Shown piece by piece: positions 35,260 through 46,992 of a stretch of DNA of 64,000 nt. Each line of letters begins with the position of its first letter. Positions within the stretch are counted from its first letter, which is position 1. The notes below the pieces were generated by a model. The model was not told the origin of the DNA, made no database searches, and worked only from the letters and a program-made list of their open reading frames with translations. The stretch is from Talinum fruticosum (taxonomy: Eukaryota > Streptophyta > Magnoliopsida > Caryophyllales > Talinaceae). A program made the position numbers and the translations under genes. The DNA is taken from NCBI GenBank assembly GCA_021018815.1, contig JAITYX010000005.1:9457501-9521500 (forward strand). The letters are read 5' to 3'.

Positions 35260-37437
35260 GGCCCACACAAGTACATGTGGTAGCATCGATGGATCCTATT
35301 AAGTACATTCTTGAGCAACCGACCATCAGCAGCAAAATAGCACGATAGACTACCATGTTATAAGAGTTCAAACTCAAGTATATTCCTCAAAAGCGATCAA
35401 AGGAAGGATAGTGTCGAAATTCTTAGCTGATTTACACTGTAATCGAATAAGAACTCGAACACCTCGACTTTCCGGACGAAAACATCTTACAAGTAGAGGT
35501 GGATATATAGACCATGTACTTTGACAAGTGCTTCTAATCGAAGGGCTTTGGAATGAGGATCCTTCTAGTCTCACCCGAGAGTGCACATACTCCCATTTCA
35601 GTCAAGTTGGATTTTGAGGTCACAACAACGCCGCAGAATATGAAGCATGCATCACGGGACTTCAAGCGACCATAGAGATTGGAGCCAAGAACATCGGGGT
35701 TTTCGGTGACTCTAGTCCGATCATTAATCGGATCTCATAAAAATGGAAGGTACGTAGTGAAGCCCCGGCAATTTATCGGGCACATTTGATAGAATTAGCA
35801 AAACACATACCTTCCAAGGGATGACAACCAATTTGCAGATGCTTTAGCTAAATTAGTATCCATGATCAATATCCCTAGCAACATTCATTTAATGTCAATC
35901 CATATAGAATGATGGAGTCAACTCGCGCACGTATACGCACTCGAAGTGTCTAGTACTCGATCAAATCGGTCGAGTACCATGACAATCTATCGATATCCGG
36001 AAAAACAAGAATACATGTTGGAGTCCACACCTAGAGCCCAACCAGCCATTAGGATACTTGTAGCTCAATTCTTCATCAACCAAGGACATCCGTACAAGAA
36101 AACCAACACGAAAATTAGCTTACTTTGTGTCAACTAACACGAAGTAGAGCGCGTCATGGATGAAATTCATAGGGGGGATGTGGACCCCATATGAATAGAA
36201 GAATGTTGGTTCGCAAAATTTAGAGGTTAGGGTACTATCTGGTCGACCATGGCAGCAGATCGCCACGAATTTGTTAAGAAGTGCCACAAGTGTCGGTGTA
36301 TGCAAACCTATAGCATCGCCCTAGCCACCGGCTTTTCTCACGACACTTGCATCACCCCGGCTATTTTCGGTTTAGGTAATTGATATCATTGGCAAAGTGA
36401 CCCCTAATGGAACAGGTGGTCACGAATTTATGTTAATAACAATTAACTACGTTACTAAGTGGGTTGAAGCAGCCACCTATACGACCTTGATGACAAAATA
36501 GGTGGCTATGTTCATCACTCGGAATATTATCTTTCGGTATGGGGTGCCCCATGAACTGATCGATGACCATGGTAGTCATTTCAAGAAAGAAGTAGCAGAC
36601 TCTACTGGACAAGTACAAGATCAAACATCACAAATGTTCTCCCTATCGCCCTCGGACCAACGGAGCGGTCGAGGCTGCCGATTAGAATATTCGCAAAATA
36701 GTGGAGAAGATGACTGTCAGCCTATAGGAATTGGCTTGACAAGTTGCCCTTTGCTTTATGGGGCTACCGGACCTCCATTAAGACCTCCATGGGAGCGACA
36801 CCTTATTCCCTAGTGTATGGCATAGAAGCAGTCCTTCCAATAGAAATCGTCATTCCCTCATTATGAATCATTGCTGAGAGTCCGATTCTTGAAGTAGAAT
36901 GGGCTAGGAAACGCTACGAAGAGTTAGTGTTGCAAGATGAAAGGTGCATTAATATCTTGCATAACGTCCAAATATACCAGGCACATATATCGAGGGCATT
37001 TAACAAGAAAATGAAGCCTCGTAATCTGCGAGTTGGTGATTTTATGGTAAAGGAGATTAGGGCATCGATTCATGATCTTAGAGGAATGTTTAGGCCCAAC
37101 CGGCAAGACCCATTTGTACTTAGTCACATGCTGCCAGGAGGAGCAATTAAGCCGACCGATTTGGATGGTGAAGAGATTTTTCAAGTACACAAACTTGGAT
37201 CAATTAGAGAAATATTACGTTTAGCACTCGCAGTTTGGTGATTTTATGGTAAAGGAGATTAGGGCATCGATTCATGATCTTAGAGGAATGTTTAGGCCCA
37301 ACTGGCAAGACCCATTTGTACTTAGTCACATGCTGCCGGGAGGAGCAATTAAGTCGACCGATTTGGATGGTGAAGAGATTTTTCAAGTACACAAACTTGG
37401 ATCAACTAGAGAAATATTACGTTTAGCACGACACTAA
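35260..37437 (+). pseudogene. pol of gypsy E, part 2: RNase H end and integrase
   Basis: The RNase H connection resumes with DPIKYILEQPTISSK (35290-35335). A second RNase H-like segment (ITGLQATIEIGAKN, near 35650) follows. The integrase has the zinc end near 36280 (CHKCRCMQTY), the core at 36370-36800 (LPFALWGYRTSIKTSMGATP) and the C-terminal KMKPRNLRVGDFMVKEIRA (about 37010-37065), ending NLDQLEKYYV. Stops interrupt the core. The C-terminal domain is tandemly duplicated (37033-37429). Confidence 0.83.
37033..37429 (+). repeat. Tandem duplication, 202-bp period, in integrase C-terminus
   Basis: Positions 37033-37227 and 37235-37429 are nearly identical (four differences noted by eye), offset by 202 bases. 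The copy covers the integrase C-terminal domain to just before the stop. It is a local duplication after insertion of the element. Confidence 0.93.
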
Positions 37438-39785
37438 ACAATCCTTGGAATGGGTTAAGCCTGGCCCAACCAGGTCGTGCCATAGGCGGCGCCGGACACC
37501 ACCCGAGCAACGATGGGCTGGTCAAGCCGAGCAATCCAACCCGGCCTTATTTTTGTAATTATTTGTTTCGACAGATCCAATTAGACAGTTCGCTTATCTA
37601 ATTAATTGTTATTCTATTTTGACAATCCAATTAGACTCGTCCACATGTTTAGTTAATCCTTTAATTGCTTTAAATTAATTTTAAGGACGATCCAATTAGG
37701 CAGTCCAAATTTATACCTCTAGGTGAGTGATAAAAAATAAATAAAGCGTAAAAGTGAGTGTAAAACTTAATTTTTACTTTTATTAATAAAAAGGTAAACC
37801 TACTACTTACCCGAATACATGGCTAATAAAAGGGAAATAAAATGAGCATACTACTTGGAAAAATAAACTGCTCTATAGAGGCAAAACTAAAATTCCTAAA
37901 TTCTTTTATTGTCCCTAAATTCTCTCTAAAATTCTCCAGACCCTAGTTTGTCTTCACCTTCTTCCCGTTTGGATTGCTAGACTTAGTTGTATCCTCCTAG
38001 GTTCACTTCTTTAACTCTTCAATCATGCGGGCCCTCCTCTCTTCAACTTCTTTATCCTCTAATTCTCTTTTGCGAGGCTCGTTCATCAATTTGGGGGTTT
38101 ACTTCGCGAATTTGAAGCGGTGCGAGTAGCAGGAACAACTCATTTGGGATCCTATTCTCAAGCCCTCAATACGTTGAGATGCTTGGAGTCTAGTTTTGTT
38201 ATCCACTCCGGATAATATTCGAAATTGTAGCGGTACATTTATCTATAGATTTCAACAACTTAGGCAGAGTTAATCTAAGACTCAAGCCACGACAAGCCCG
38301 CCTAGAACTACCATGACCCGCAAACCTAAAAACGTAGTCCGGATAAGGGATCACTTGCTCCGGTCCCATTTGCCGTAAAATACGGTCGGGGAAGTAGTAC
38401 GTATCGGTTTTCAAACCTAAAAACGTTCAAAGGGATGCTTGCTTAGTATGTGTCCAATTAGGACACTTTCCAATGCATAATGTACCATTCAATGCTACTA
38501 TGGTTCCTAAGACAAACCTCCCACCAGGAAGCGGGATCGTCGGTAACCACACTTTCTCTCTTCCGCTAACAAAATTGTGTTGCCGGATATGAGTCCACTT
38601 TTGCAGGAGTTTGAATCGGTTGAAGGTGCTCCATCAACCACATCTCGCATGCAATAGATAGAAAAATCGTAAGAGTCCTGCATGGTCGATTTCAACCTTA
38701 TTCATGGCCCAACAGCAGAAAAATCAAAAATAAATAAAAAAGAAGGACGAAAAACGAAAAATCGATATTTTGGGCAAAAACCGGAGGCTTTTTAGCCACG
38801 GCTGAAGTCCGACCGCAACCCCTTGGCCGACGCCTCCCTAGTCTCACCGGACGGTCCCAGTTGTTATTTTCTATTCACCTGCAATAACAGGGGGCTACCA
38901 GTGAAGCCTTCATCCGGATTTGCTTTAACCCGGTCCAGCCCTATTTGATGTAAGGGAACAGTGATCCTACAGCTTGCTCAACAAAGCTCAATAGTTCAGC
39001 GGGCGCCATGTCCCTATGGCCTTCTAACATTACAAACCCACCTATCGGATAGGTGATTATAGGTCGACGTTTAGGAATGAGGACGGATCCCGAGGACTAC
39101 ATAAGACGATAATGCTTCAGCGAAGTTTAATAAGTCCACCTCATCCTTAATAAAAATCCAACTCTTCGGGAAGGGGACACAACTCCTTATCCCCAAACCT
39201 CGAAACCATGGTAATGCAAATCCCAATAGGCCACAAGCATCCCTTAGGAAAGTCCAATAGATTTATACTTGTCAAATGTTAAAGAATAAGATATTCAGCC
39301 CATATTAGGACAATCCTACCCTATTAACATTTGTCATCTCGTGCATCCAACTAGACAACTTAGTCATATAATTCATAATTTGAAAGAGAAAATTAAAGGC
39401 ATAGAGGAAATTTCTTAGGAACTTTTTTCGAGGGAATTGCAGAAGAAGGTTTAGAAGGTATGATTTTCGGTATCCGACGGAGGGTCCAATTTACAGCAAT
39501 CTCCAAGTTCGGAATCCCGACGCACCACACCATTGAAGACCACCAACGCCAACTATTTTGAACCGTGCACTTACAATCTCCTATTTCTCATTTTATTATT
39601 TTCTTTTTGGGGAATGGGGGCTAGTGTAATTTTTTTATTTGTCTTTGCAACTTCCCTTAGAATTTTTTGCACCATATTAATAAAAAAAGCATTTTTAGAA
39701 TTGAGTCCTTGAATTTATCCCATTGCATAGAGTCAAAATTTTACAAAATAAACATTAAAAACAAATGCACGCTACAAGGAGTTGA
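37438..39785. other. Spacer between integrase and antisense gene of gypsy E
   Basis: About 2.3 kb lack an intact gene. It includes a GC-rich patch (37460-37545) and three CAATTAGAC/GCAGTC-type phrases (37570-37710). A minus-strand trace at 38199-38700 is listed separately. A G-rich run (GGGGAATGGGGGCTAG, about 39610-39625) looks like a polypurine stretch. Confidence 0.5.
38199..38700 (-). pseudogene. Fragment resembling the C-terminal plant mobile domain
   Basis: The minus strand reads TYYFPDRILRQMGPEQVIPY. This resembles the (Y)LPERVLRQFG..Q.IP motif near the end of plant mobile domain proteins. It lies downstream of, and in the same sense as, the antisense gene at 39786-42221. It could be a displaced exon of that gene or a second remnant. 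The match is short and from memory. Confidence 0.4.
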
Positions 39786-42221
39786 CTAATCTTCCTCATC
39801 GAAAGCATCATCAAAGAGATAATTGTCGAAGTCCCCTAAGATAGATGTGGAAAATCAATCGTCTTCACCAGCTTGTGAAGAGCTAGCCCCTTGGCCCTAA
39901 GGAGATTTAGAAGCTCTATGAGAAGGCTCACTATAGGATATCCAGTGGAAGTCAATCGAGTTTCCATGATGATCAAGTGCCTGAAGAGGAAGGATGTCCA
40001 TACAATCGATCATGACAGGACTCGAGGAAGAAGCCCTGGCTAACTCCGTGCCAGCAGCCGCGGTAAGACGGGGGCAAGTGTTCTTCGGAATGCACTCCGA
40101 TGATGTAAGCGACATAAAGAGCATCGGGAAGGGCGCGCTCCGGCCATATCACTAGAAGGCATTTGTTGGCCGGATGAGTGTGCTTGAGCTCTCGAGCCAT
40201 CAAGAAAGCCTCCCGATAAAGACGTTCTAGATCGAGGCCTCTAGAAAATAATGGAGCAATTAGCATGTTGACTAAAAGCTCAGTAAACTTAGCATTTACA
40301 CTAACAAGACGCACCCTGAATGTTTGGAAAGTCTTTCCGGTAAATAAATCTTGGATACCTCTAAAAGCAAATTGGAATATGATAGATATGGTTCGGGATT
40401 GTTCTCGATCGTATCTGTAAAATTTATGGTAACTAGCAAGACACGTTTAGCATGCAACTAAAAGTAAAGAGCACAAAACTTTTACCCCTTGCCAGTTCTT
40501 AGGGAGAGGATGCCCCACACACTCCTCTTCGGTAATTTCGGAACCCTTATGTAACATGGGGATTCCTCGGGCTGGGAGACATCTACATCAAGACTCGGGG
40601 TATGGATATCCTCCGGGAGAAGCTAAAAATGAAGTTAATTTCCATGTAAGAAATTCAACCACACAAAAAGGAGAAAAAGATGAAGGCTCACCAAATGAAT
40701 CATAATCCAACCCGGATGATAAGCATAGAATGAATACAAATTTAAAAACTGGGTATAAGGATACCCGGTAGTTGCTTCGTCTTGCTCCTATTGAGAAAGA
40801 GAGCGAAAATAAAACATGGTTTGGGGTGGATCATAAGAAATGAACGGAAGCCATGTGTTATAATGGATTTGAGGCGTGATCCGTTCGCCAAGGTACCAAC
40901 AAAACCCGAAAGGATCTTCAAACAAGATCCTCCTCTCACTCAATTCCCATGCAGCATGTACACTTGAAGGGAGTTGAAGTTCGGCTCATGGATGGAAGTT
41001 GGCTTGCACACACAGGACCCATAAGGAGACAAGCACAAAATAAAAACAAAATTGGGCACCAATGCCCAACCTATGACAGGCGCCGACCACCACGGTGGAG
41101 CCCACATGCCATGGGCTGAGGCAGCAACCGGGTAGTGAAGGAAGAAAATTTTGACGTATATTTTGAGGCAAATTTAGGTGATTCCTTGAACCGGGCGAAA
41201 GGCGTAGAAAATACTCATACAGCCACGGCTACAATTTTTGCAAGACAAGTGAGGTCTTTTATCCATCCAAGATAAAAATATTTTGGCAATAAAAGAAGAA
41301 ACGGAGTATACCTCAATGATCTTCCACAAGCCACACAGGGGAAGATAGTTTGTCAAATCCTTCTTAGGCTTAGTATGCCTCACACTAAAGCGTGAACCCC
41401 TTGTGAGACAAGTATAGGTGGATACACCCCGGTTAAGCTCTCTAATCTTATCTAGGTCACCTAAGTTCACTAAATAGTGAACACGCACCTTTGAAGCTTA
41501 GTCGAAGAAAATAGATGTGCTTAGCAAGAGAGCAAGTACAACTCGAACTTGTTGAGTTCTCGTGTTGAGTCCAAAACTCAGCATTTTCAAAAGCATAAAA
41601 AAGAAGAGTGTATTTAAAGTTCTCCTAAGGAAACCTACTAGCCACGGGACCAAAGAGGTCATGTAAATAGTCATGGTGTTTATACAAGTTTTAGTCATAG
41701 ACTAGAGGGTCCCTCGAGAAGTCGAAACCTGACAAGACGGAAAAATCAAAAGGAGTGATAGTCATCTCCCCAAAAGGAAGATGAAAGGTGTTAGTTGTAT
41801 CCCGAAAGCACTTACTAATGGCTCTAATGGGATCATGCTCATTTTTGTCACATAAATGGTTTAAAGTTGTAAAAAGGGAACCAAACTCGGCATTATTCAT
41901 GATGTCCTCCAAGGGGTAGTTCCTTTCTCTATACGTCTCTATGAACTTCGGTATAGCCCCGCTACTCCGAATAGAACCCTTCTGCAAAATCCAACAAGAT
42001 TTTTAGTAGAGGTACTACTCTAAGTGAGAAAAGATAGAAGACTAAGCTAACAAGCTTACCGATGGAAAAGTAGCAAGTGAAGTCACATGATTCTCGGTTT
42101 CTACCAAGAGATCATTTCGGCTCCATTCATCATGGAGGCGCCACTTTCGCTCTCGGAAGTTATCATGAACCAACTTCTCTACCCTGGTCCTTTGAGTTGG
42201 ATGAGCCTTTCTTTTAGACGT
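39786..42221 (-). pseudogene. Antisense spliced gene of gypsy E, plant mobile domain (PMD-like)
   Basis: The gene is read against the element. Exon 1 (42221-42060) encodes SKRKAHPTQRTRVEKLVHDN and ends at a GTAAGC donor; the codon before it is ACG where ATG would be expected. Intron 1 is 41982-42059 (acceptor TTTGCAG). Exon 2 (41981-41691) ends FHLPFGEMTITPFDFSVLSG, a hallmark of the aminotransferase-like plant mobile domain. Later parts read LPLCGLWKII (41330 area) and ERITPQIHYNTWLPF (40830 area). Further short introns with GT-AG ends are visible at 40623-40691 and 40415-40485. The last exon ends in an acidic tail (DDAFDEED) at TAG 39786-39788. Frameshifts near 41691 and an rRNA-like insert at 40024-40092 break it. 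Antisense genes at this place are known in the Tat group; their role is not known. Confidence 0.7.
40024..40092 (+). other. SSU rRNA 530-loop fragment (mitochondrial type) inside the antisense gene
   Basis: The plus strand reads CTAACTCCGTGCCAGCAGCC followed by GCGGTAAGACGGGGGCAAGT, then GTTCTTCGGAATG. This is the universally conserved 530 loop of small-subunit rRNA. The AAGACGGGGG and GTGTTCTTCGGAATG parts look like plant mitochondrial 18S rRNA rather than plastid 16S. Similarity stops on both sides, so it is a short organelle-derived insertion (NUMT) or an assembly artefact, not an rRNA gene. It interrupts the last antisense exon. Confidence 0.85.
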
Positions 42222-42715
42222 ATTTGGAGAGTTGTGTTTTGAAAACCAATTACTTTTCTCAAAGAGGAAAATAAGAGTAACAAGAGCAAAGCTAGAGTAA
42301 GCAAGAGAGCAGTAAGTGAAGTGTGAAAAATGAACACACTAACTCCTCTTTTATAGACACATTCGGCCAAGGAATGCCAAACACACAAGACAAAAAGTAA
42401 AAAAGCAAGAGGAGACCAAGAGGGAATCCGACAAGCACGCCGGAGCCAAGCTCGCCAAAGGCTGATCGGCATCGGCCACAAGGCTCGACGACGTCCCATC
42501 GGCGGCAGCTTTACACCCCTAGCTGGTGGTATAGCTTGTGAAGTCCCATCAAGCGTGACAAGTGGATTCGTGGCACCATGTGTATGCAAGTGGAGCTTTT
42601 GGATCCACCACGTCAGCTTTTGCATATCAGATTTTCGGTATGTTTTCGATTAAATTATTCGGGTAAAATACCAAACTTTCGTTAATATGATTATCTACTA
42701 ACAAGCACGTTAGTA
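42222..42715 (-). other. Leader and upstream region of the antisense gene
   Basis: It holds the TATA box at 42348 and a CT-rich leader. The right part (42640-42715) is AT-rich and ends in TAGTA, the presumed target duplication of copia C. Confidence 0.5.
42348..42356 (-). promoter_or_regulatory. TATA box of the antisense gene
   Basis: CTATAAAAG on the minus strand lies about 130 bases before the expected start codon and is followed by a CT-rich leader. This suggests an own promoter for the antisense gene. Confidence 0.6.
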
Positions 42716-44275
42716 TCGAAGGTTTGCTCGGGAGAGACAAAGTCACCCTAGAGGGGGTGAATAGGGTGATGGAAGATGTTCCTGAAAATCAATCTCTTTT
42801 AAGTGAGGGATAGACGTAAACCGATTCCGAGTCTAAAATGGGGTCGAAAAGTATGAACTCGTAATTACAAGTGAGGAATAGAGAAGCGGATAAAGTCGAA
42901 GCTTATAATCTGTTTGAGTCTAGAGTGAACTCGGAAAGTGAGAACACGAAAGTACGTGGAAACCCTCCTGGGGCAGAAAACCACGGACCGTGCTAATCCA
43001 AGCACGAAGTCAAATCCACTATTTTGAGTCGACAAAATACAGTAGACACTCGAATCCGAGTTGCTCCCTTAAACGACTCCTTACAAGTTTTCCTAGATTC
43101 AAAAATTCCCTTATCTCGATCTAGTACTTCCTAGCTGAGATAACCCTTACAGCTAGGGACAACCGAGCTGAGTTAACCCTTACAGCTCAGTCAATGGATC
43201 TTACTGAGAGAGTAAGAAAGTGTTTGTAACTAAGTATAAGACCTTACAACTCGTAGTATACTCGAATTACAGAGTGGGAGTTGTAAGTAGAAGATTGAGA
43301 ATGAATACAATGACTTTGCTCAAGTATGTGTATTCACAATAAGTTCGGCAATCTTCAAGTCTTGAGAGTTGGCTTCTATTTATAGATGACCAGCCAACAT
43401 AGCCGTTATCTCCATCTTTTGACTCGGAAGTCCCTTTATGATCGTTGTTAAGGACTTTCCGAGTCACCCGGAAAGTATCCGTTGAGATATGAACGTTGAG
43501 CAACGGTTCTTGACTATTTTGGAAGTCCCAAAGCCACTAGTGGTGTCTTGACAGATAAGGTGGAAACCACCGTTTAGCTTGGCGTTTCAGTTTCCGGTTT
43601 TGGAAACAGACAGTCCCGACGCACTCCTCTAGGACTTGGTCGAAGTGGAAAAAGCCTTGTCTGCCTGGTGATTTGACGTTTTGATGCCGGTTACTTTTGT
43701 AATTCAAAAAGCGTAGCCTCGTTTGAATAACCTATAAAAGTAAATCAAATTGGTTCTCAAAGTATAAAATACTTTGGTCCAAGATTAGACACATATAATA
43801 ATATAAGTAAGATAATTAAGTGACTAATTATCTAGGTCGGAAAAGGAATGGAATTTTTTAAGTCTAATATCCATGAAACTCAAAATTCCATATGAGTTAG
43901 TCTTTGCAAGAATCAAGTTACATAAGAAACATCGAGTGAGATAAACTTGATATAGACTAAGCATGGTCCAGATTAGAAATGCCGACTTTAACATGCGAAA
44001 TACTAGTCATTTGAACATGCGATAATTCTAAGTGATGAGAGACTCGGAACCGAGTGAGACAGACGTGAGTGCATATCTCGTTTTCCGAGTCACTTAGAGA
44101 CAAGTAAAAATACATGAAGTAAATGCTATATCACTTAGAGAAAGTACCATATCACTTAGAAAAGTTTCTAAGGTACAGAGAGTGCCTTGGAATCAAAACT
44201 CTATAAGTGAGAAATTCTTATACTTGATTCCTTTGATAGAACCTCGAAATGTGCGGAGTAAAGTCCGAGTCTTCA
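42716..44275 (-). repeat. 3' LTR of copia C
   Basis: The 1560-bp LTR is bounded by TCGAAGG at the left (TGAAGG in B) and CTTCA at the right before the polypurine tract. The TATA box is at 43376-43385 and AACGGCTA at 43400-43407. Confidence 0.9.
43376..43385 (-). promoter_or_regulatory. LTR TATA box, copia C
   Basis: CTATAAATAG on the minus strand has the same flanks as in A, with AACGGCTA 14 bases upstream. Confidence 0.7.
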
Positions 44276-44288
44276 ATCTCCCCTTTTG
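44276..44288 (-). other. Polypurine tract of copia C
   Basis: AAAAGGGGAGAT on the minus strand adjoins the 3' LTR, as in A. Confidence 0.78.
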
Positions 44289-44697
44289 ATGAAAGGCATT
44301 CCATACTTAGACAGTAAACTTTTGTTAGTGATAAAGATCTATTTGTGTATACTTGCGTAGAAAATAAGACAAGTAAAACATTCTTAAAGTAATGCATCAA
44401 TTGAGTTTTAAACTCAAAAAGGCTTGCATTAAACAATGAACTCGGATAATTAAAAAGGAATGCATTAGTTCATTGAAGTTAAAGAGTATACACAGAGATA
44501 GAAACTCCCCTAAATAAGACAACAAGTTTTTGTAACTCCATTTCTCCCCCTTGCCTTTCAGCAAAAAACAAAAAGAAAATTGGGAAGAAAAGAACAATTA
44601 GTACAAAATTTGAAGTCCGGAAAAAGAGATAAGTAAAAACATCCCCGGAAGAAGAAGAATCTGCAGATTGTGGAATTGTGACACGAGTGCATGGCGC
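44289..44697 (-). other. 3' untranslated region after ORF3 in copia C
   Basis: This AT-rich stretch corresponds to 217-693 in A. No gene was recognised. Confidence 0.5.
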
Positions 44698-46310
44698 CTA
44701 CGAGGGAGAGGGGTTTGTCCGAGTGGAAGAGGAGGGGCGAGAGGTACACCGGCGCTGGTAGGATCTTGACGATGTGCTTGATCGCGGTGGAGGGAGGACA
44801 GGGATCGCTATCAAGGGCTCAGCTCCGAGTGGCTGACCCAGGACAAGAGGATCTAGGGGTTCCTCCCTATGAATCTCGGTAGCTAGAGGGGTCCGCTCGG
44901 CCGACCCGGTGCGGTTTGTTCTTGTGCAGCTAGGTCTTCGACCCACTCGGATCGTTGTCCGAGCTGAGTACTTCCATTTGTGCTTGAGGAGCATTTTTAC
45001 CCTCGGCGGTCCTTCCTTCTTCCCTTCCTTCTTCGTCTTTTTGTGTCTCCCCTTGCCTAGAAGGAGCTGCCTCAGCCCGCAGACTCCTTAGCATCCGCTT
45101 CTTCTTCCTCCCCGCTTTCGAGGAGGTCATGGCCGGGCTAGAGGATGCTTCGTAAGTGTCCGAGTCACCACGGTCCCGAGCTACCTTGGACCTTCTCTCC
45201 TGGAGGAGCTCGACCAGCTCCTTTTGCTCCTTCACCGAGCCTTCATCTCAAGAACCAGATCTTGCCGCTTTCGGATCCGAGACTGGGCTGTTTTTGGTTG
45301 ATGGTCACGGACCGATAGACAGCCTTAAATGACCGGAGCATGTCCTTGAATTCTAAGGACACAAAGTTGATTTTATGTAGGAAAGTGGAGGACAAAATGG
45401 AGGAGAGGGACTTAGAAACACCCGAGGTGGAAGCACCACCAGGTGGGGCAGGGAGAGAAAGAGGGGTGTCTTTCTAAGTCCGAGGAGAAGAAGGAGGCCT
45501 CAGCTCGAAGTTGTGTACCCGGATACCAGGCTGAGTTTCCTGGTACCCGTACCCGAAGTTCCTTTTGCCGACAACAACGGCAGCCTCGAAACAACGTTTG
45601 GATCCGAGGGAGAGGAACTTTGAATTGTTTGAAGATTAGGGTGAGAAGAGCACTCGAAGGGAAGAGGGGTGTTCTTCTTATTTTGGAGTCGAGCTGGCAC
45701 AGCTGCCATATGCTCAATGATAGAGAGGAAGAGGTCTACTTTATAGCCCTCAAGAATGTCAAAAAGAGCTTTTAAATGTTTGGAGTTGGGGTTCTCCTTG
45801 CTGGAATGCCGAGAGAAAAAGTTCTCATCAGCAGGAAGCACAAAAGATGTGCTTCGACTTGACCTAAGTCACCGAAAAATTTTTCCGCAACTCGGGGAAC
45901 TCTTTGGCGTATTTTTCAAAGAAGTCATCAGCGACTTCAAGTGAAAGGAATAGGGTTGCTGTTCAAGAAAAGAGAGGAAACCTTGAACAGTACGGTGGGG
46001 AGAGAGGTGTTTATGAGAAAAGTAACGTTCGAACCCCGGAGGTTAGGACACCTTCGAGCTTGTCAAATGAGTGTAAAACACAGAGACAAGTTCAGGGTAG
46101 ATGAACTCACTGAAATAAAGAAAATTATAAACACCGGTGGTTTGGATGTGAGGCAACCACGAGAATTTTGTGGTTGGAATGAACTTGTCGTCCGAACATG
46201 AGATGCTAGGTGACAACAGGCTTAGAAGAAGAAGAGCCTTCTTGGCTTTTTGTGCGTGGCTTCTTCGAAGAAGAGCCAAGAAAGTCGTGGTGAGAACCTC
46301 TCTTAGGCAT
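44698..46310 (-). pseudogene. Extra gene ORF3 of copia C, frameshifted
   Basis: The start is ATG 46310 (MPKRGSHHDFLGSSSKKPRT). The first conserved block (FSWLPHIQTTGVYNFLYF) is in a neighbouring frame near 46110-46170. SKENPNSKHLKALFDILEGY lies at about 45800-45740, followed by KVDLF and IIEHMAAVPARLQ. A middle Ser-rich part leads to a C-terminal segment rich in Ser, Arg and Pro (PPRSSTSSRSYQRRCTSRPS) that ends TNPSPS at TAG 44698-44700. The layout and length (about 537 codons if unbroken) match copy A. Stops and frame changes disrupt it. Confidence 0.75.
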
Positions 46311-46553
46311 TTTGTGAAGAAGAGTAGAGAGAAGTGAAACTTTAAGAAAGAGAGAAGAAGAGAGTAGGTCGACGAGAGTGGAGAAAAAGAGTAGAAGAAA
46401 GAGTTGAGAGCAATCGAGCTTACTTGAGATGAGCTTTACGTCGCTTGAAAATGGCTAAAGATCACCGTTGACGTAGAAAGCTTCCGAGAGAAGTTTCGCT
46501 TTTGAGAGAGAGAGTAAATGAAATGTAAAGTAGCGAGACGAAGGAGAATAGGT

Positions 46554-46563
46554 GCTATTTACG
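46554..46563 (-). promoter_or_regulatory. Decayed TATA box upstream of ORF3 in copia C
   Basis: TCGTAAATAG on the minus strand occupies the site where A and B have CTATAAATAG, 244 bases before the ATG. An AACGGTTC box lies upstream near 46657. Confidence 0.5.
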
Positions 46564-46992
46564 AAACATAAACGTCCTTCAACTCAACATTATTTATCCG
46601 TTCCGACTCAGCTCTTTCATTAGTCACCTCGGACCGGTGTGACGGTTTGCTTCTCAACGGTTCAAATTCTAGCAGTTTGTCTTCTTACGACTGGATGTCC
46701 GAGCACAGCGAGTGAGAGAGAGGAAAAGATTTTGAAAATAAAATCTGAAATTCTCCACTTATCTAGAGATGATTCCAGAGTTTTGATGTCCATTTTTCTC
46801 AATGTCCGAGTTTGACTCGGATAAGTTTTCCGAGTGACTCGGATAAGTTTTCCGAGTGACTCGAAACTAAAAATAAGTAATAACTATTAGCTCAAGTATC
46901 ATGAAATCAACTCGAACAAATGGCTATTAAAAGATTTGAACGCACATAACACATAATCATGCAATGAAATTTTCACATAAAATAGCACATAA
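46564..46992 (-). other. Spacer between pol stop and ORF3 promoter in copia C
   Basis: It contains the AACGG box and a direct repeat of about 22 bp (AAGTTTTCCGAGTGACTCGG type, 46820-46862), with no coding sequence. Confidence 0.55.

Larger units (their letters stand above)
24476..42715 (+). mobile_element. Ty3/gypsy Tat-lineage element E, interrupted twice
   Basis: Plus-strand order is putative 5' LTR (24476-25422), long leader with tandem repeats, gag, protease, RT, RNase H (split by a solo LTR), integrase, spacer, and an antisense spliced gene with a plant-mobile domain. Pol order and motifs are Ty3/gypsy. A long leader, a G-patch-like segment before RT and an antisense gene between integrase and 3' LTR are known features of the Tat group. 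The 3' LTR is not present before copia C starts at 42716, so C appears to be inserted in E. Confidence 0.82.

Noticed and set aside
40024..40092. Functional SSU rRNA gene
   Set aside because: Only about 69 bases of the 530 loop are present and both flanks are unrelated.
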